Positions 50,856 to 61,452 of a DNA stretch of 64,000 bases are shown piece after piece. Source of the DNA: Bacillus thuringiensis (GTDB lineage Bacteria > Bacillota > Bacilli > Bacillales > Bacillaceae_G); contig NZ_CP155559.1 of assembly GCF_022095615.2 (NCBI RefSeq), positions 3,717,501-3,781,500 on the forward strand. The letters run 5' to 3'. The notes below the pieces were generated by a model. The model had not been told where the DNA came from. It saw only the letters and a program-made list of their open reading frames with translations, and searched no databases. The number at the start of each line of letters is the position of its first letter. Within the stretch, counting starts at the first letter, position 1. The position numbers and the translations under genes are program-made.

Positions 50856-51410
50856 ATGCTTACAATGAAAGATGTCATTCGCGAAGGAGATCCTATTTTG
50901 CGAAACGTTGCAGAAGAGGTATCAATGCCGGCGAGCGAAGAAGATACAACTGCCCTTAAAGAAATGATTGAATTTGTAATCAATAGCCAAGATCCTGAAA
51001 TGGCTGAAAAATATAGTTTACGCCCTGGAATCGGATTAGCTGCTCCGCAAATCGGTATTTCAAAGAAAATGATTGCAGTTCACGTAACAGATACGGACGG
51101 TACGTTATATAGTCATGCATTATTCAACCCAAAAATCATTAGTCATTCTGTTGAACGTACATTTTTACAAAGCGGGGAAGGCTGTCTATCAGTAGACCGT
51201 GAAGTACCTGGTTATGTCCCTCGTTACACAAGAATTACAGTGAAAGCAACATCTATTAGTGGTGAAGAAGTAAAATTACGTTTAAAAGGTTTACCAGCAA
51301 TCGTATTTCAGCATGAGATTGACCATTTAAATGGTGTTATGTTCTATGATCACATTAATAAAGAAAATCCATTTGCTGCTCCTGACGATTCAAAACCTCT
51401 AGAGCGATAA
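50856..51410 (+). CDS. def: Peptide deformylase
   Basis: 184 residues of the Gram-positive type 2 class. Motif 1 [10 protein letters not shown] (about 58-67), motif 2 EGCLSVD (metal Cys), motif 3 HEIDHLNG (two metal His). Removes formyl from nascent chains. AAAGGAGAG lies before the ATG. Corresponds to ykrB (defB). Confidence 0.97.
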   Translation: MLTMKDVIREGDPILRNVAEEVSMPASEEDTTALKEMIEFVINSQDPEMAEKYSLRPGIGLAAPQIGISKKMIAVHVTDTDGTLYSHALFNPKIISHSVERTFLQSGEGCLSVDREVPGYVPRYTRITVKATSISGEEVKLRLKGLPAIVFQHEIDHLNGVMFYDHINKENPFAAPDDSKPLER

Positions 51411-51411
51411 T

Positions 51412-51446
51412 AAAAAAAGGCGGGAGTAAATCTTCCGCCTTTTTTT
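51412..51446. terminator. Bidirectional terminator, def / ykrA
   Basis: Stem AAAAAGGCGG / CCGCCTTTTT with inner GAG/CTT pairing. Confidence 0.88.
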
Positions 51447-51468
51447 ATGAAATGGGTTCCATATTCAC

Positions 51469-52242
51469 TTATAGCAATCCAGCCCATTTTAAGCCATGAT
51501 ATATGCCGTCTTCACTAACATCCTTTGTCACATGATTTGCAAGTTTTTTCAAGTCTTCATGACCATTCCCCATCACAATACCTGTCCCAACTGCTTCAAT
51601 CATTTCTAAATCATTTAAGCCATCTCCAAATGCATACACTTGTTCACGGTTAAATCCTAATTTTTCAATGAATTTCTCAATTCCTTTTGCCTTCGAACCA
51701 CCATTTGGAATAATATCCATTGAATATGCATGCCAGCGAATAAAATGAAAGTCTGGATACTGATTAATAAACTTTTCCTCTTCATTCACTTCACAGAAAA
51801 GAAGTGTTTGATAAATATTACGTTTCTCATAGAAATCAGGTTCATATGCCGGATGCTCAAAATTTAAGCTTCCAAAACCTTCTTTCACATAATCATGATA
51901 TTCCACTGATGCTCTCATTTCTTGATGATCAAGGTATACAAGCGGATATCCTTCTTGTTTTGCAAACTGAGTAAACTTATGTAAGGCAGCTGGATGTAAC
52001 GGGTTATTAAATATTACCTCATCTTCAAATACAACGTACTGTCCATTAAAGCTAACATAATTGTGTATATTGAGTTCCTCACGAATATCTTCAAACATAA
52101 ATGGCGCACGTCCTGTCGCAATTGCTACATGCACACCTTTTTCTTGTAAATGTCTTACTGCATCTCGTGTAGATTGTGGAATCTTCTTATCATGATCTAA
52201 TAATGTTCCATCAATATCAAAAAAGACAATTTTATCATTCAT
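51469..52242 (-). CDS. ykrA: HAD-superfamily phosphatase, Cof type (YkrA)
   Basis: 257 residues. HAD motif I FFDIDGTLLD (about 6-15), motif II in ATGRAP, motif III lysine KAKGIEKF and motif IV FGDGLNDLEM. C2-type cap. Substrate unknown; relatives hydrolyse sugar phosphates or flavin nucleotides. Confidence 0.93.
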   Translation of the reverse strand: MNDKIVFFDIDGTLLDHDKKIPQSTRDAVRHLQEKGVHVAIATGRAPFMFEDIREELNIHNYVSFNGQYVVFEDEVIFNNPLHPAALHKFTQFAKQEGYPLVYLDHQEMRASVEYHDYVKEGFGSLNFEHPAYEPDFYEKRNIYQTLLFCEVNEEEKFINQYPDFHFIRWHAYSMDIIPNGGSKAKGIEKFIEKLGFNREQVYAFGDGLNDLEMIEAVGTGIVMGNGHEDLKKLANHVTKDVSEDGIYHGLKWAGLL

Positions 52243-52333
52243 TTGTCAAAATCCTTTCTGTTACTCTATATTCCTATTTTGATTATCGCTTTTCAAATTC
52301 TAAAAAAAAGTATAACATATTAAACATCTGTGA

Positions 52334-52347
52334 AGAAAGCGTTCACT
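52334..52347. promoter_or_regulatory. cre-like element upstream of ykrA
   Basis: AGAAAGCGTTCACT fits 12 of 14 positions of the CcpA pattern, about 92 bases before ykrA in the ykrA / small-peptide gap. The gap (52243-52599) otherwise holds only AT-rich DNA and a weak TTTTCA - 17 - TAAAAT pair before the peptide gene. Confidence 0.35.
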
Positions 52348-52599
52348 TTCTGACCTTATTTATGAAACCTGCATATATATATTAGTAAAAAATGTGGATA
52401 CTTGTTCGTATGAATTTTCTTTTCTATTCTTTCTCATACTATACCTATAACTAACGGCTACTAATCGTTACTATAGAATAACTTTCCCTGTATGAGAAAG
52501 GACAAGATTCAACATTCACTTTTGTCTTCTTTCTTATATCAGAGACGGAGTTTTCACTAGTAATATGCATGTTTAAAATAAGGAAAGGAAGGAGTAATC

Positions 52600-52671
52600 A
52601 TGCTGAAGAAGCTGAAGAAAAAGCTCAAGCGTTATTTAAAAGATCTAGTCCGTAAAAAGACAATCGCTTAA
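52600..52671 (+). CDS. 23-residue cationic peptide, unknown function
   Basis: A tiny gene with an excellent ribosome binding site (AAGGAAGGAG, five bases before ATG) and its own terminator. The peptide begins MLKKLKKKLKRYLKDLV and ends RKKTIA, with eleven Lys/Arg and one Asp in 23 residues. Hydrophobic residues (Leu, Tyr, Val) recur every three to four positions, so an amphipathic helix is expected. No cysteine or signal peptide. It could be a regulatory, RNA-binding or membrane-active peptide; I do not recognise a family. Located between ykrA and rpoY. Confidence 0.7.
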   Translation: MLKKLKKKLKRYLKDLVRKKTIA

Positions 52672-52676
52672 ATTGT

Positions 52677-52695
52677 GCCCATTTCGGGCTTTTTC
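52677..52695 (+). terminator. Terminator of the 23-residue peptide gene
   Basis: Short GCCC / GGGC stem with ATTTC loop followed by TTTTTC, six bases after the stop. Confidence 0.7.
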
Positions 52696-52789
52696 TTCAT
52701 TCTCATTCGAAAAAACATGAAAATCGTGACTGTTTGCTTTATAATAAGTAACAGATAATGCAAAACATAGACAAGGAGAGGTTTTCCAA

Positions 52790-53002
52790 ATGATTTTTAA
52801 AGTATTTTATCAAGACAAAATGACTGAGGTTCCAGTACGTGAAAATACAAAAGTTTTATATTTAGAGGCTACGTCTGAAAAGGATGTTCGTAAGAAATTA
52901 AATAAGTTCGCATATAATATCGAGTTCGTTCAGTCTGTTACTGGTGCTCATCTTGAATATGAAAAAGAAAACGCTGATTTAACATTAGCGGAAATCGTAT
53001 AG
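52790..53002 (+). CDS. rpoY: RNA polymerase epsilon subunit
   Basis: 70 residues, DUF1447 family; begins [19 protein letters not shown]. Small accessory subunit of Firmicute RNA polymerase with a Gp2-like fold. GGAGAGG before the ATG. Always next to rnjA in Bacillus. Confidence 0.95.
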   Translation: MIFKVFYQDKMTEVPVRENTKVLYLEATSEKDVRKKLNKFAYNIEFVQSVTGAHLEYEKENADLTLAEIV

Positions 53003-53006
53003 TCAT

Positions 53007-54674
53007 ATGAAATTTCTAAAGAATGATCAGGCTGCCGTTTTTGCTTTAGGTGGACTTGGTGAAATCGGTAAAAATACATATGCTGTTCAATTTCAAGATG
53101 AAATTATTATTATTGATGCTGGAATTAAATTCCCAGAAGACGAACTCCTCGGAATCGATTATGTAATACCAGATTACACTTATTTTGTGCGAAACGAAGA
53201 TAAAATTAAAGGATTATTCATTACACATGGTCACGAAGATCATATCGGTGGAATTCCTTACTTATTACGTCAAGTAAACATCCCGATTTATGGTGGGAAA
53301 TTAGCAATTGCGCTAATCAAAAACAAATTAGAAGAGCACGGATTACTTCGTAAAGCAAAACTTTATGAAATTCAAGAAGATGATGTTATTAAATTTAAAA
53401 AGACATCTGTTTCCTTCTTCCGTACAACTCACAGTATCCCAGATTCATACGGAGTTGTTGTGAAAACACCTCAAGGACAAGTTGTTCATACTGGTGATTT
53501 CAAATTTGATTTCACACCAGTTGGTGAACCAGCGGACTTAACAAAAATGGCTGAAATCGGAAAAGACGGTGTACTTTGTCTCTTATCTGACAGTACAAAC
53601 AGTGAAGTTCCAAACTTTACAATGTCTGAGCGCCGTGTTGGTGATAGCATTCAAGATATTTTCCGCAAAGTAGAAGGTCGTATTATCTTCGCAACCTTTG
53701 CATCAAATATCCATCGTCTACAACAAGTTGTTGAAGCGGCTGTTGAAAACAATCGTAAAGTTGCTGTGTTCGGTCGCAGTATGGAAGCAGCGATTGAAAT
53801 CGGACAAAACCTCGGTTATATTCGCTGTCCGAAAGATACATTCATAGATACATCTCAACTAAACCGCCTACCGGCTAATAAAGTTGTTATTTTATGTACA
53901 GGTAGTCAAGGTGAACCAATGGCAGCACTTTCACGTATTGCTAATGGTACTCATCGTCAAATTCAAATCATTCCTGGCGACACAGTTGTCTTCTCTTCTT
54001 CACCAATCCCTGGTAACACAATTAGTGTAAGCCGTACAATTAACATGTTGTATCGTGCTGGTGCTGATGTAATCCACGGAAAGCTGTCAAACATTCATAC
54101 AAGTGGACACGGTGGACAAGAAGAACAAAAACTAATGCTTCGTCTAATTAAACCGAAGTATTTCATGCCAATTCACGGTGAATATCGTATGCAACGTATG
54201 CATATGAAGTTAGCAAATGATTGTGGTATTCCAGAAGAAAACTGTTTCATCATGGATAATGGAGATGTTCTTGCTCTTCGTTCTGATGAAGCAAGCGTAG
54301 CTGGTAAAATACCATCTGGATCTGTCTATATTGACGGAAATGGTATTGGAGATATCGGTAATATCGTATTACGCGATCGTCGTATTCTTTCTGAAGAAGG
54401 TCTTGTTATTGTAGTTGTAAGCATTGATATGAAAGAGTTTAAAGTTGCAGCAGGACCTGATATTATCTCACGTGGTTTCGTGTATATGCGCGAAAGTAGT
54501 GATTTAATTAATGATGCTCAAACATTAATTACAACTCATTTAGAAAAAGTAATGGAGCGTAAAACAACACAATGGTCTGAAATTAAAAATGAAATTACAG
54601 ACACATTAGCACCATTCCTTTATGAGAAAACGAAACGTCGCCCAATGATTTTACCAATCATTATGGAAATATAA
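53007..54674 (+). CDS. rnjA: Ribonuclease J1
   Basis: 555-residue metallo-beta-lactamase/beta-CASP RNase with 5'-exonuclease and endonuclease activity, essential for mRNA turnover in Bacillus. Metal site [10 protein letters not shown] with His74, His76, Asp78, His79; beta-CASP region with [17 protein letters not shown]-terminal HGEYRM and a final helical domain. No Shine-Dalgarno sequence precedes the ATG; it begins four bases after the rpoY stop, so translation is probably coupled. SR1P-GapA is known to stimulate this enzyme in B. subtilis. Confidence 0.98.
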   Translation: MKFLKNDQAAVFALGGLGEIGKNTYAVQFQDEIIIIDAGIKFPEDELLGIDYVIPDYTYFVRNEDKIKGLFITHGHEDHIGGIPYLLRQVNIPIYGGKLAIALIKNKLEEHGLLRKAKLYEIQEDDVIKFKKTSVSFFRTTHSIPDSYGVVVKTPQGQVVHTGDFKFDFTPVGEPADLTKMAEIGKDGVLCLLSDSTNSEVPNFTMSERRVGDSIQDIFRKVEGRIIFATFASNIHRLQQVVEAAVENNRKVAVFGRSMEAAIEIGQNLGYIRCPKDTFIDTSQLNRLPANKVVILCTGSQGEPMAALSRIANGTHRQIQIIPGDTVVFSSSPIPGNTISVSRTINMLYRAGADVIHGKLSNIHTSGHGGQEEQKLMLRLIKPKYFMPIHGEYRMQRMHMKLANDCGIPEENCFIMDNGDVLALRSDEASVAGKIPSGSVYIDGNGIGDIGNIVLRDRRILSEEGLVIVVVSIDMKEFKVAAGPDIISRGFVYMRESSDLINDAQTLITTHLEKVMERKTTQWSEIKNEITDTLAPFLYEKTKRRPMILPIIMEI

Positions 54675-54675
54675 G

Positions 54676-54710
54676 AAAAAGGACAATACCTTCATGGTAT
54701 TGTCCTTTTC
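54676..54710. terminator. Bidirectional terminator, rnjA / ktrC
   Basis: Perfect 14-base-pair stem AAAAGGACAATACC / GGTATTGTCCTTTT with a TTCAT loop. Confidence 0.93.
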
Positions 54711-54712
54711 TC

Positions 54713-55378
54713 TTATCTTAAAAAGTGTTTGAAACGATCTACTTCATCGTCATGACCAATTACAATTAATATATCTCCCGCTTGAATATTTTCCGTAGCC
54801 CGAGGAGATACAATAACTTCTTTACCACGTTTAATCGCTACAATATTCAATCCAAACTTCGCACGAATATCTAATTCGATTAAAGAATGACCATCAATTT
54901 TTTTATTCGCAATAATCTCTACAATACTATGCTCATCTGAAAGCTCAAGGTAGTCTAATACATTACTTGATGCAATATTATTAGCAATCCTTTTTCCCAT
55001 ATCACGCTCAGGGTGCACAATGTGATCTGCCCCTATTTTACTTAACACTTTTTCATGGTAATCATTTTGAGCTTTTACAGTAATATTTTTTACACCTAAC
55101 TCTTTCAGAATTAATGTTGTTAAAATACTTGAATTTAAATTGTCTCCAATCGCAACGACTACATGATCAAAATTACGAATACCAAGACTTTTTAATACCA
55201 TCTCATCTGTCGAATCTGCAATTACAGCATGCGAAGCGATATTTGCAAACTCATTAATTTTATCCTCATCTGAATCAATTGCCATTACTTCCATACCTAA
55301 TTGAGCGAGTTCCCGGCAAATACTTCCACCAAAACGTCCAAGCCCAATGACAGCAAATTCTTTCTCTTTTTCACCCAC
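54713..55378 (-). CDS. ktrC: Potassium uptake regulatory protein KtrC
   Basis: 221 residues: RCK_N Rossmann domain (VIGLGRFGGSICREL, about 9-23, conserved acidic ligand AIDSDEDK) and an RCK_C domain (about 135-221) that in B. subtilis KtrC/KtrA binds c-di-AMP. Cytosolic gating ring for a KtrD/KtrB channel encoded elsewhere. Position beside rnjA matches ykqB (ktrC). Confidence 0.95.
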   Translation of the reverse strand: MGEKEKEFAVIGLGRFGGSICRELAQLGMEVMAIDSDEDKINEFANIASHAVIADSTDEMVLKSLGIRNFDHVVVAIGDNLNSSILTTLILKELGVKNITVKAQNDYHEKVLSKIGADHIVHPERDMGKRIANNIASSNVLDYLELSDEHSIVEIIANKKIDGHSLIELDIRAKFGLNIVAIKRGKEVIVSPRATENIQAGDILIVIGHDDEVDRFKHFLR

Positions 55379-55461
55379 AGGAATTCCTCCAATAACATCG
55401 AATACTATGTATTTTTATTGTAACATACTTTAGATTTGCTACAAAAACCTGTATATCATTC

Positions 55462-56340
55462 TTATTTTTGTTTTTGCATATAAAAATACTGTTGTAAATA
55501 AAATGCGATACTGAAAATTAACATACCAAATACAAATATATTTCCAAATGAACTAAATGTTTCAAAAACGAATAATAACGTTTCTTGTCCGAAGAAAGCA
55601 AATAATAGTTGTGTAAATGCGAATAGCAATGCCAATATATAATGATGTTGATGGAATAAATAATGTGTTGCACCTAAAAAAGCGATAAACGAAATGATGA
55701 AAATCCACCAATTCTCTAAAAACAGTTGCCAATTAGTAAATTGATATCCATTTACTAATATCGCAATAATTCCTATAACTGCCATCGTTGGCACACTCCA
55801 AAATAATGCTCGTCCTCTAAAGAAGAGAGTTCCTTTAACATCACCTTTTTCATGTGCAATGTATGTTAGTACTACCGTACTTATATACAAAACTGAAAGA
55901 ATTGTTAAAACGATAATAAGCCAAAAATGTAATTGATAGTACTCATGCTCTATGTTTGTCACGATAGCCGCTAACATACACGGGATTAGCATTCCAGTCC
56001 AACCATCTACTTTTCTTTCATTCCAAAACACCGTGTTACCAATCCGTATTCCTAACAACATAAAAATAATGATACCTAGTACAAATAATGTCGTTTTATT
56101 CCCTACTAAACTCGTTGAGAAAGCAATTAATCCAATAAATAAAAAGAGCACAAAGCCATTCATAATTTCTAATACAGGTGATAAATATCTCTTCACCCAT
56201 TTATATGTTTCATCATATTCATGATTATCCACTAAACGGTAGGCATAAAAACTTATCCCAAAATACACCGCCGCAATAATAACATACGCATATAAGACGA
56301 AACACAACATTGCACTGCTAATTTGCACGTAATTCCCCAC
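55462..56340 (-). CDS. Polytopic membrane protein, distantly CydB-like
   Basis: 292 residues with about eight to nine hydrophobic helices covering almost the whole length. The segment GTLFFRGRALFWSVPTMAVIG and the N-terminal AAVYFGISFYAY recall subunit II of cytochrome bd oxidase, but the match is faint and no subunit I gene is nearby. I do not assign a function. Single gene, weak ribosome binding site (GGGTGGGGAA). Confidence 0.65.
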   Translation of the reverse strand: MGNYVQISSAMLCFVLYAYVIIAAVYFGISFYAYRLVDNHEYDETYKWVKRYLSPVLEIMNGFVLFLFIGLIAFSTSLVGNKTTLFVLGIIIFMLLGIRIGNTVFWNERKVDGWTGMLIPCMLAAIVTNIEHEYYQLHFWLIIVLTILSVLYISTVVLTYIAHEKGDVKGTLFFRGRALFWSVPTMAVIGIIAILVNGYQFTNWQLFLENWWIFIISFIAFLGATHYLFHQHHYILALLFAFTQLLFAFFGQETLLFVFETFSSFGNIFVFGMLIFSIAFYLQQYFYMQKQK

Positions 56341-56440
56341 CCTTTTTTCTATGTTTCACATTGATTTTACACACTTTCTACACGAAATGTAAACATATAT
56401 AAGCTAGTTACTAATCATCTTCCCAATAAGCGATAATGAA

Positions 56441-56473
56441 TAATGAGCAGCGGCTCAAAACCACTGCTCATTA
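56441..56473 (-). terminator. Probable terminator of the dapH-dapL operon
   Basis: Stem TAATGAGCAG / CTGCTCATTA about 110 bases after the dapL stop on the minus strand. The U-rich tail is poor (TTCATTATC). The rest of the 56341-56581 gap shows nothing recognisable. Confidence 0.5.
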
Positions 56474-56581
56474 CTTTATCCATTTGTATACCGATGTCTA
56501 TCCAAAACAAATATGAAAGATGTTTTCGTCTTGGAACTAACAAGTACCCACTTTAAATTTTTGCAAATTTGGCGAGCAAGT

Positions 56582-57767
<1,186 letters not shown>

Positions 57768-57771
57768 GTTT

Positions 57772-58494
57772 TTATTTCTCTGGGTTTAATTGACGAAGCT
57801 CTTGTTTAATTTCAGTTTTTGCTTTTGTCTTCTCATCAATCTCTTTAATTACACGTGCTGGAGTACCCGCAACAACTGTATATGGAGGTACATCTTCTGT
57901 TACAACAGCTCCTGCTGCTACAACTGCACCCTTACCTACTGTAACTCCCTCTAACACAACTACGTTAGCACCAATTACAACATCATCTTCAACGATAACT
58001 GGTTTTGCTGAAGGTGGCTCAATAACACCTGCAAGTACTGCACCCGCACCTACGTGACAGTTCTTACCAACTGTTGCACGTCCACCAAGTACCGCATTCA
58101 TGTCAATCATAGTACCTTCACCAATTACAGCACCGATATTAATTGTTGCATTCATCATAATAACAGCGTTGTCGCCGATTTCAACGTGGTCACGAATAAT
58201 CGCGCCTGGCTCAATACGAGCTTTAATACCTTTTAAATCAAGCATTGGAATCGCAGAATTACGACGGTCATTTTCAACAACGTAATCAACAATGTGCTTG
58301 CTATTTTCATCAAGAATTGTCTTAATATCAGACCATTCTCCAAATAATACACCAGACTTTTTATTTACAAATGCTTGTACTGTTTCAGGGAATGTTACTT
58401 CTTTTAAATCCCCTTTTATGTATACCTTTACAGGAGTTTTCTTTTCACTTTTTTGAATAAACGAAATAATTTCGTTAGCGTCCATCATTTTCAT
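57772..58494 (-). CDS. dapH: Tetrahydrodipicolinate N-acetyltransferase
   Basis: 240 residues: N-terminal DapH-specific domain (1-90) and a left-handed parallel beta-helix with hexapeptide repeats (about 90-215: [20 protein letters not shown] and [20 protein letters not shown]). Acetylates tetrahydrodipicolinate. GGAGGCAACAAG before the ATG. The preceding leader holds TTGCTA - 17 - TAGAGT as a possible promoter. ykuQ homologue. Confidence 0.96.
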   Translation of the reverse strand: MKMMDANEIISFIQKSEKKTPVKVYIKGDLKEVTFPETVQAFVNKKSGVLFGEWSDIKTILDENSKHIVDYVVENDRRNSAIPMLDLKGIKARIEPGAIIRDHVEIGDNAVIMMNATINIGAVIGEGTMIDMNAVLGGRATVGKNCHVGAGAVLAGVIEPPSAKPVIVEDDVVIGANVVVLEGVTVGKGAVVAAGAVVTEDVPPYTVVAGTPARVIKEIDEKTKAKTEIKQELRQLNPEK

Positions 58495-58565
58495 TCTTGT
58501 TGCCTCCTAAATCCATTTATAATGTTACTCTACCAAACGATAGAGCGAGTAGCAAGATAATAATC

Positions 58566-59423
58566 CTATTTTTCCATTTGAATTTCTTCTATAATTTCTA
58601 AAAATGCCCGTACTTGCTTTAATTGTCTAGCGGATTCACTCGTCAATAACCATGTTTCTCTCGTTAATTGAACAGGTGTTTTATACATATTTTCCTGTAC
58701 TTCTTTTAAAACAGTAGAAGGTAAAAGAGCATAACCTATACCATTTAAAACGAGTTGTTTACAAGTCTCAATTTGATCAACGACAATTGTTCTCTTAGGT
58801 GGATTAGAAAATAAACCATACCACCAATTTTGTATTTGTCCATAATAAGTCGAATCACTTTTAAATTGAATAAATGGTCTATTTGTTTCTTTTAACATCG
58901 AAATATCTTTTATTTCTTTATCCACTAAATAAAGTTCATCTTCAAATAATTGTTGTTTCTGACCTTTATATTCTTGTGTGCCTCTCAATATAGCAACATG
59001 AACGTCTCCTTCATAAAATTGCTTTTGCACTTCACTGCTCCAGCCAGTAAACAGCGATATTTTCACAGAAGGGTATTTATGTACAAACTTCTTCAAAACA
59101 GGAGGAAGCCAATATTGACCAATAACTGATGCAACAGCTATTTTTAACGTTCCGTGAGTTTCCGTTCTAAAAACAGCTAGCTCACTTTTAATATCCTCTT
59201 CCTTTTGTAGCATTTCTTTTGCATAATTTGCGACTTTTTCCCCTTCAGGTGTAATTGTCAATCCTTTTTGTGAGCGAATAAAAAACTTCATTCCCCATTG
59301 TTTCTCCATAGATTGTAATCGTTGACTAAGCGCAGGTTGTGAAACAAATAAACGTTCCGCCGCTTTTCTCATATTTGATTCCTGAGCTAACACAACCATC
59401 ATTTGAAAATCATCAATTTGCAA
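58566..59423 (-). CDS. ccpC: LysR-type regulator CcpC
   Basis: 285 residues from a TTG with AGAGGGAG just upstream, which aligns the N-terminus with known CcpC; an ATG nine codons earlier has a poorly spaced site. N-terminal winged helix-turn-helix (NMRKAAERLFVSQPALSQRL) and a C-terminal effector domain. In B. subtilis CcpC senses citrate and represses citB and citZ. The position beside darB (ykuL) and dapH (ykuQ) matches ccpC (ykuM). Confidence 0.85.
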   Translation of the reverse strand: MQIDDFQMMVVLAQESNMRKAAERLFVSQPALSQRLQSMEKQWGMKFFIRSQKGLTITPEGEKVANYAKEMLQKEEDIKSELAVFRTETHGTLKIAVASVIGQYWLPPVLKKFVHKYPSVKISLFTGWSSEVQKQFYEGDVHVAILRGTQEYKGQKQQLFEDELYLVDKEIKDISMLKETNRPFIQFKSDSTYYGQIQNWWYGLFSNPPKRTIVVDQIETCKQLVLNGIGYALLPSTVLKEVQENMYKTPVQLTRETWLLTSESARQLKQVRAFLEIIEEIQMEK

Positions 59424-59547
59424 CTTTCTCCCTCTTTCCTTAGCTTCCATACACCTTATCTCAATAAGCTTTTCATCCTTAATTTAACTTCATACTCTTA
59501 TATTTTTTATCTTTTTAAATATAATACATACACAACTGATATGCACG

Positions 59548-59588
59548 AAAAAAAGTGACTTCTCCGCTTCTATGAAGTCACTTTTCTC
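59548..59588 (-). terminator. Terminator of darB
   Basis: Stem AAAAGTGACTTC / GAAGTCACTTTT, 11-base loop; on the minus strand followed by TTTTCGTG. Confidence 0.88.
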
Positions 59589-59591
59589 ACA

Positions 59592-60035
59592 TTAACGATT
59601 ATGTTGCCTTACTTTTTTATTCAACAATTTTAAAATAGCTCGACGTGTTAAAATCCCCTCAAAATATCCCTCTTCATTAACAGCGCAAATAAAAGGATGA
59701 TCAATTGTCATTTCTAAAGCTTTTGCAAACGAATCTTCTAACTTAAGAACCGGAATGTCTTCCTTCATCACCTGTTCTACTTTCATTTCGTCAAGTCTTT
59801 CAAACTCAATGCGTTCTAGCCCTAACATACCGTCTAAAATCATAGCAGTACTAATTAACCCATGCAATTTATACATCGGGTCCAAAACAGGTATCGCCGA
59901 ATATCCAGATTTCACAAGAACGAGTAAAGCATGCTCTAAACCATTCCCCATTTGGACATGTGCTACTTTTTCTGATGAAATCATTAAATCTTTCACAAAA
60001 ATTTGTTGAAACTCGTCTTTTGGAATACTAATCAT
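59592..60035 (-). CDS. darB: CBS-domain c-di-AMP receptor DarB (CbpB, YkuL)
   Basis: 147 residues made of two CBS motifs (about 12-70 and 85-140; AHVQMGNGLEHALLVLVKSG and GYSAIPVLDPMYKLHGLIS). In B. subtilis, apo-DarB activates the stringent-response enzyme Rel and pyruvate carboxylase, and c-di-AMP binding releases it. Both KtrC and PycA of this window belong to that network. The assignment is by position and fold. Confidence 0.9.
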   Translation of the reverse strand: MISIPKDEFQQIFVKDLMISSEKVAHVQMGNGLEHALLVLVKSGYSAIPVLDPMYKLHGLISTAMILDGMLGLERIEFERLDEMKVEQVMKEDIPVLKLEDSFAKALEMTIDHPFICAVNEEGYFEGILTRRAILKLLNKKVRQHNR

Positions 60036-60175
60036 GTTACATCCCCCATCTTCCCTTTTTCCTACTTTTAATCACCGACTCTATTCACATTTTATGATAG
60101 CGTTTTCATATTATTATTTTGTCCTTACTTTATTTCAATAAAAACAAAATTACACAGCTATTTTAGCATACAACA

Positions 60176-60203
60176 CAAAAAAAAGACTACCATTCCGGTA
60201 GCG
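60176..60203 (-). terminator. Terminator of abbA
   Basis: Short stem CTACC / GGTAG with GGAAT loop on the minus strand, followed by TCTTTTTTTT. Confidence 0.75.
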
Positions 60204-60204
60204 C

Positions 60205-60396
60205 TTAATACCCTTTATTTTTTAATCTGTAAAATAACCTTGTGATTTTTTTATATTGCGTCACATCTGTCTGTTTTAAACCATTCTCAATATCTGTAAG
60301 TTCCACAGCTAAAATTTCACTCGCATAATTTTGCTGAAATAGAATATCTAGTAACAAACTCTCTTCTTCTTCCGTTAAAACAAATTCCCTTTTCAT
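60205..60396 (-). CDS. abbA: AbrB antirepressor AbbA
   Basis: 63 residues, acidic, all-helical. The pattern LLLDILFQQNYASEIL, then ELTDIENG and TQYKKITRLFYRLK fits B. subtilis AbbA (YkzF), which binds the transition-state regulator AbrB and keeps it off DNA. Position between ykuK and darB agrees. AAGGAGAAGGGG before the ATG. Confidence 0.82.
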   Translation of the reverse strand: MKREFVLTEEEESLLLDILFQQNYASEILAVELTDIENGLKQTDVTQYKKITRLFYRLKNKGY

Positions 60397-60506
60397 ATAC
60401 CCCTTCTCCTTATACTCGCATCGTTACTCTTATTATATAAAATTTCCAGCCTATTTAATAGATGTAATATTCAGTTTTTAGTGAAAGATATATATAAAAT
60501 TGTTTT

Positions 60507-61025
60507 TTATTTCGTATATCGATTCGCATAACTAAACGCCGCATAAGCATCTGGCTTAATTTTTGCAGTTAATCCCATCGCTTGAATTTTCGCTGTCATA
60601 TCTAGAATAAATTCTTTTGTTAAACCATCATTTCCGATATCCAAGTGAATTTCCATTATAAATCCAGCCCCATCTTGAGCATATGGATGCAATAAATCCC
60701 ATATTGTTTGTATATGTTTTGGAGTAAATAGGCATGCAATCTCTTGGCTAAACTGCGTTTCTAAATATATTTTCTCACGTAAAGTTGCTGGCTTATCTTT
60801 CACTGATTTATGGTGTAAACACCCCCAGGCACCTTTTCCAACGCGATGAATATGAATTGCCGTAATAAACCTCGTATCCTTTTGATGTGCTTGTGAGTCT
60901 GTCCCAATGGATAAGCGATATAAATTTCGTGGATCCTTTTCAATGAAACTACAAATACGGCTAAAGACCATATCAAAATTTAAATGTCTCTCTGAAACAT
61001 TATAAAATGTATGTTCACCGGCCAC
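60507..61025 (-). CDS. ykuK: YkuK-family protein (RNase H-like, DUF458)
   Basis: 172 residues from GTG with AAAGGA nine bases upstream (a TTG six codons earlier lies in front of that site). Conserved LSIGTDSQAH and MEIHLDIGNDGLTKEF hold acidic residues in the RNase H-like fold. Activity unknown. Confidence 0.88.
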   Translation of the reverse strand: MAGEHTFYNVSERHLNFDMVFSRICSFIEKDPRNLYRLSIGTDSQAHQKDTRFITAIHIHRVGKGAWGCLHHKSVKDKPATLREKIYLETQFSQEIACLFTPKHIQTIWDLLHPYAQDGAGFIMEIHLDIGNDGLTKEFILDMTAKIQAMGLTAKIKPDAYAAFSYANRYTK

Positions 61026-61099
61026 ATAGTCACGTCCTTTCAATTAGACAGACTTTTCGTATTCTCATTGTATGGGACAAAAATAAAAATTATAACTTC

Positions 61100-61249
61100 C
61101 TATCCTTTATTCGTTTCAATATTTCGAATTACATAATGGCAAACTTGACACGTATAAATTACATTTTGATTCGATTGAGCCGTTAATACATGAAGAATCT
61201 CAGCAGAATTGTGACATTTAGGACAAATCACAACTGGTAAACGTTCCAT
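61100..61249 (-). CDS. Small two-CxxC zinc-ribbon-like protein
   Basis: 49 residues starting MERLPVVICPKCHNSAEILH and containing YTCQVCHYVIRN, that is two CxxC pairs 25 residues apart, a minimal zinc ribbon. AGGAGGTG is a perfect ribosome binding site seven bases before ATG. Unknown function, no family recalled; between ykuK and ykuJ. Too short for most gene finders. Confidence 0.8.
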   Translation of the reverse strand: MERLPVVICPKCHNSAEILHVLTAQSNQNVIYTCQVCHYVIRNIETNKG

Positions 61250-61268
61250 ACAATACACCTCCTCGTTA

Positions 61269-61354
61269 TTTTTATCCCGCTTTTGCTATCATTGGTGATG
61301 ACTACTATTCAGTATAGGACGAATAAGCCCCACTGATTACAATTTCACTTTATT
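61269..61354. repeat. Dispersed intergenic repeat, copy B (bcr-like)
   Basis: Starts TTTTTATCCCGC, ends CCCCACTGATTACAATTTCACTTTAT-type; the last third is nearly identical to copy A (3574). Confidence 0.55.
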
Positions 61355-61411
61355 ACCATTGTGGGAAAAATAAAAATTCCCTATACATATATGCTAAAAA
61401 GTAATAGAACT

Positions 61412-61446
61412 AAAAAAGGTGTTGCCATATGGCAACACCTTTTTTA
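61412..61446 (-). terminator. Terminator of ykuJ
   Basis: Stem AAAAAGGTGTTGCC / GGCAACACCTTTTT with ATAT loop. Confidence 0.92.
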
Positions 61447-61452
61447 TATGTA

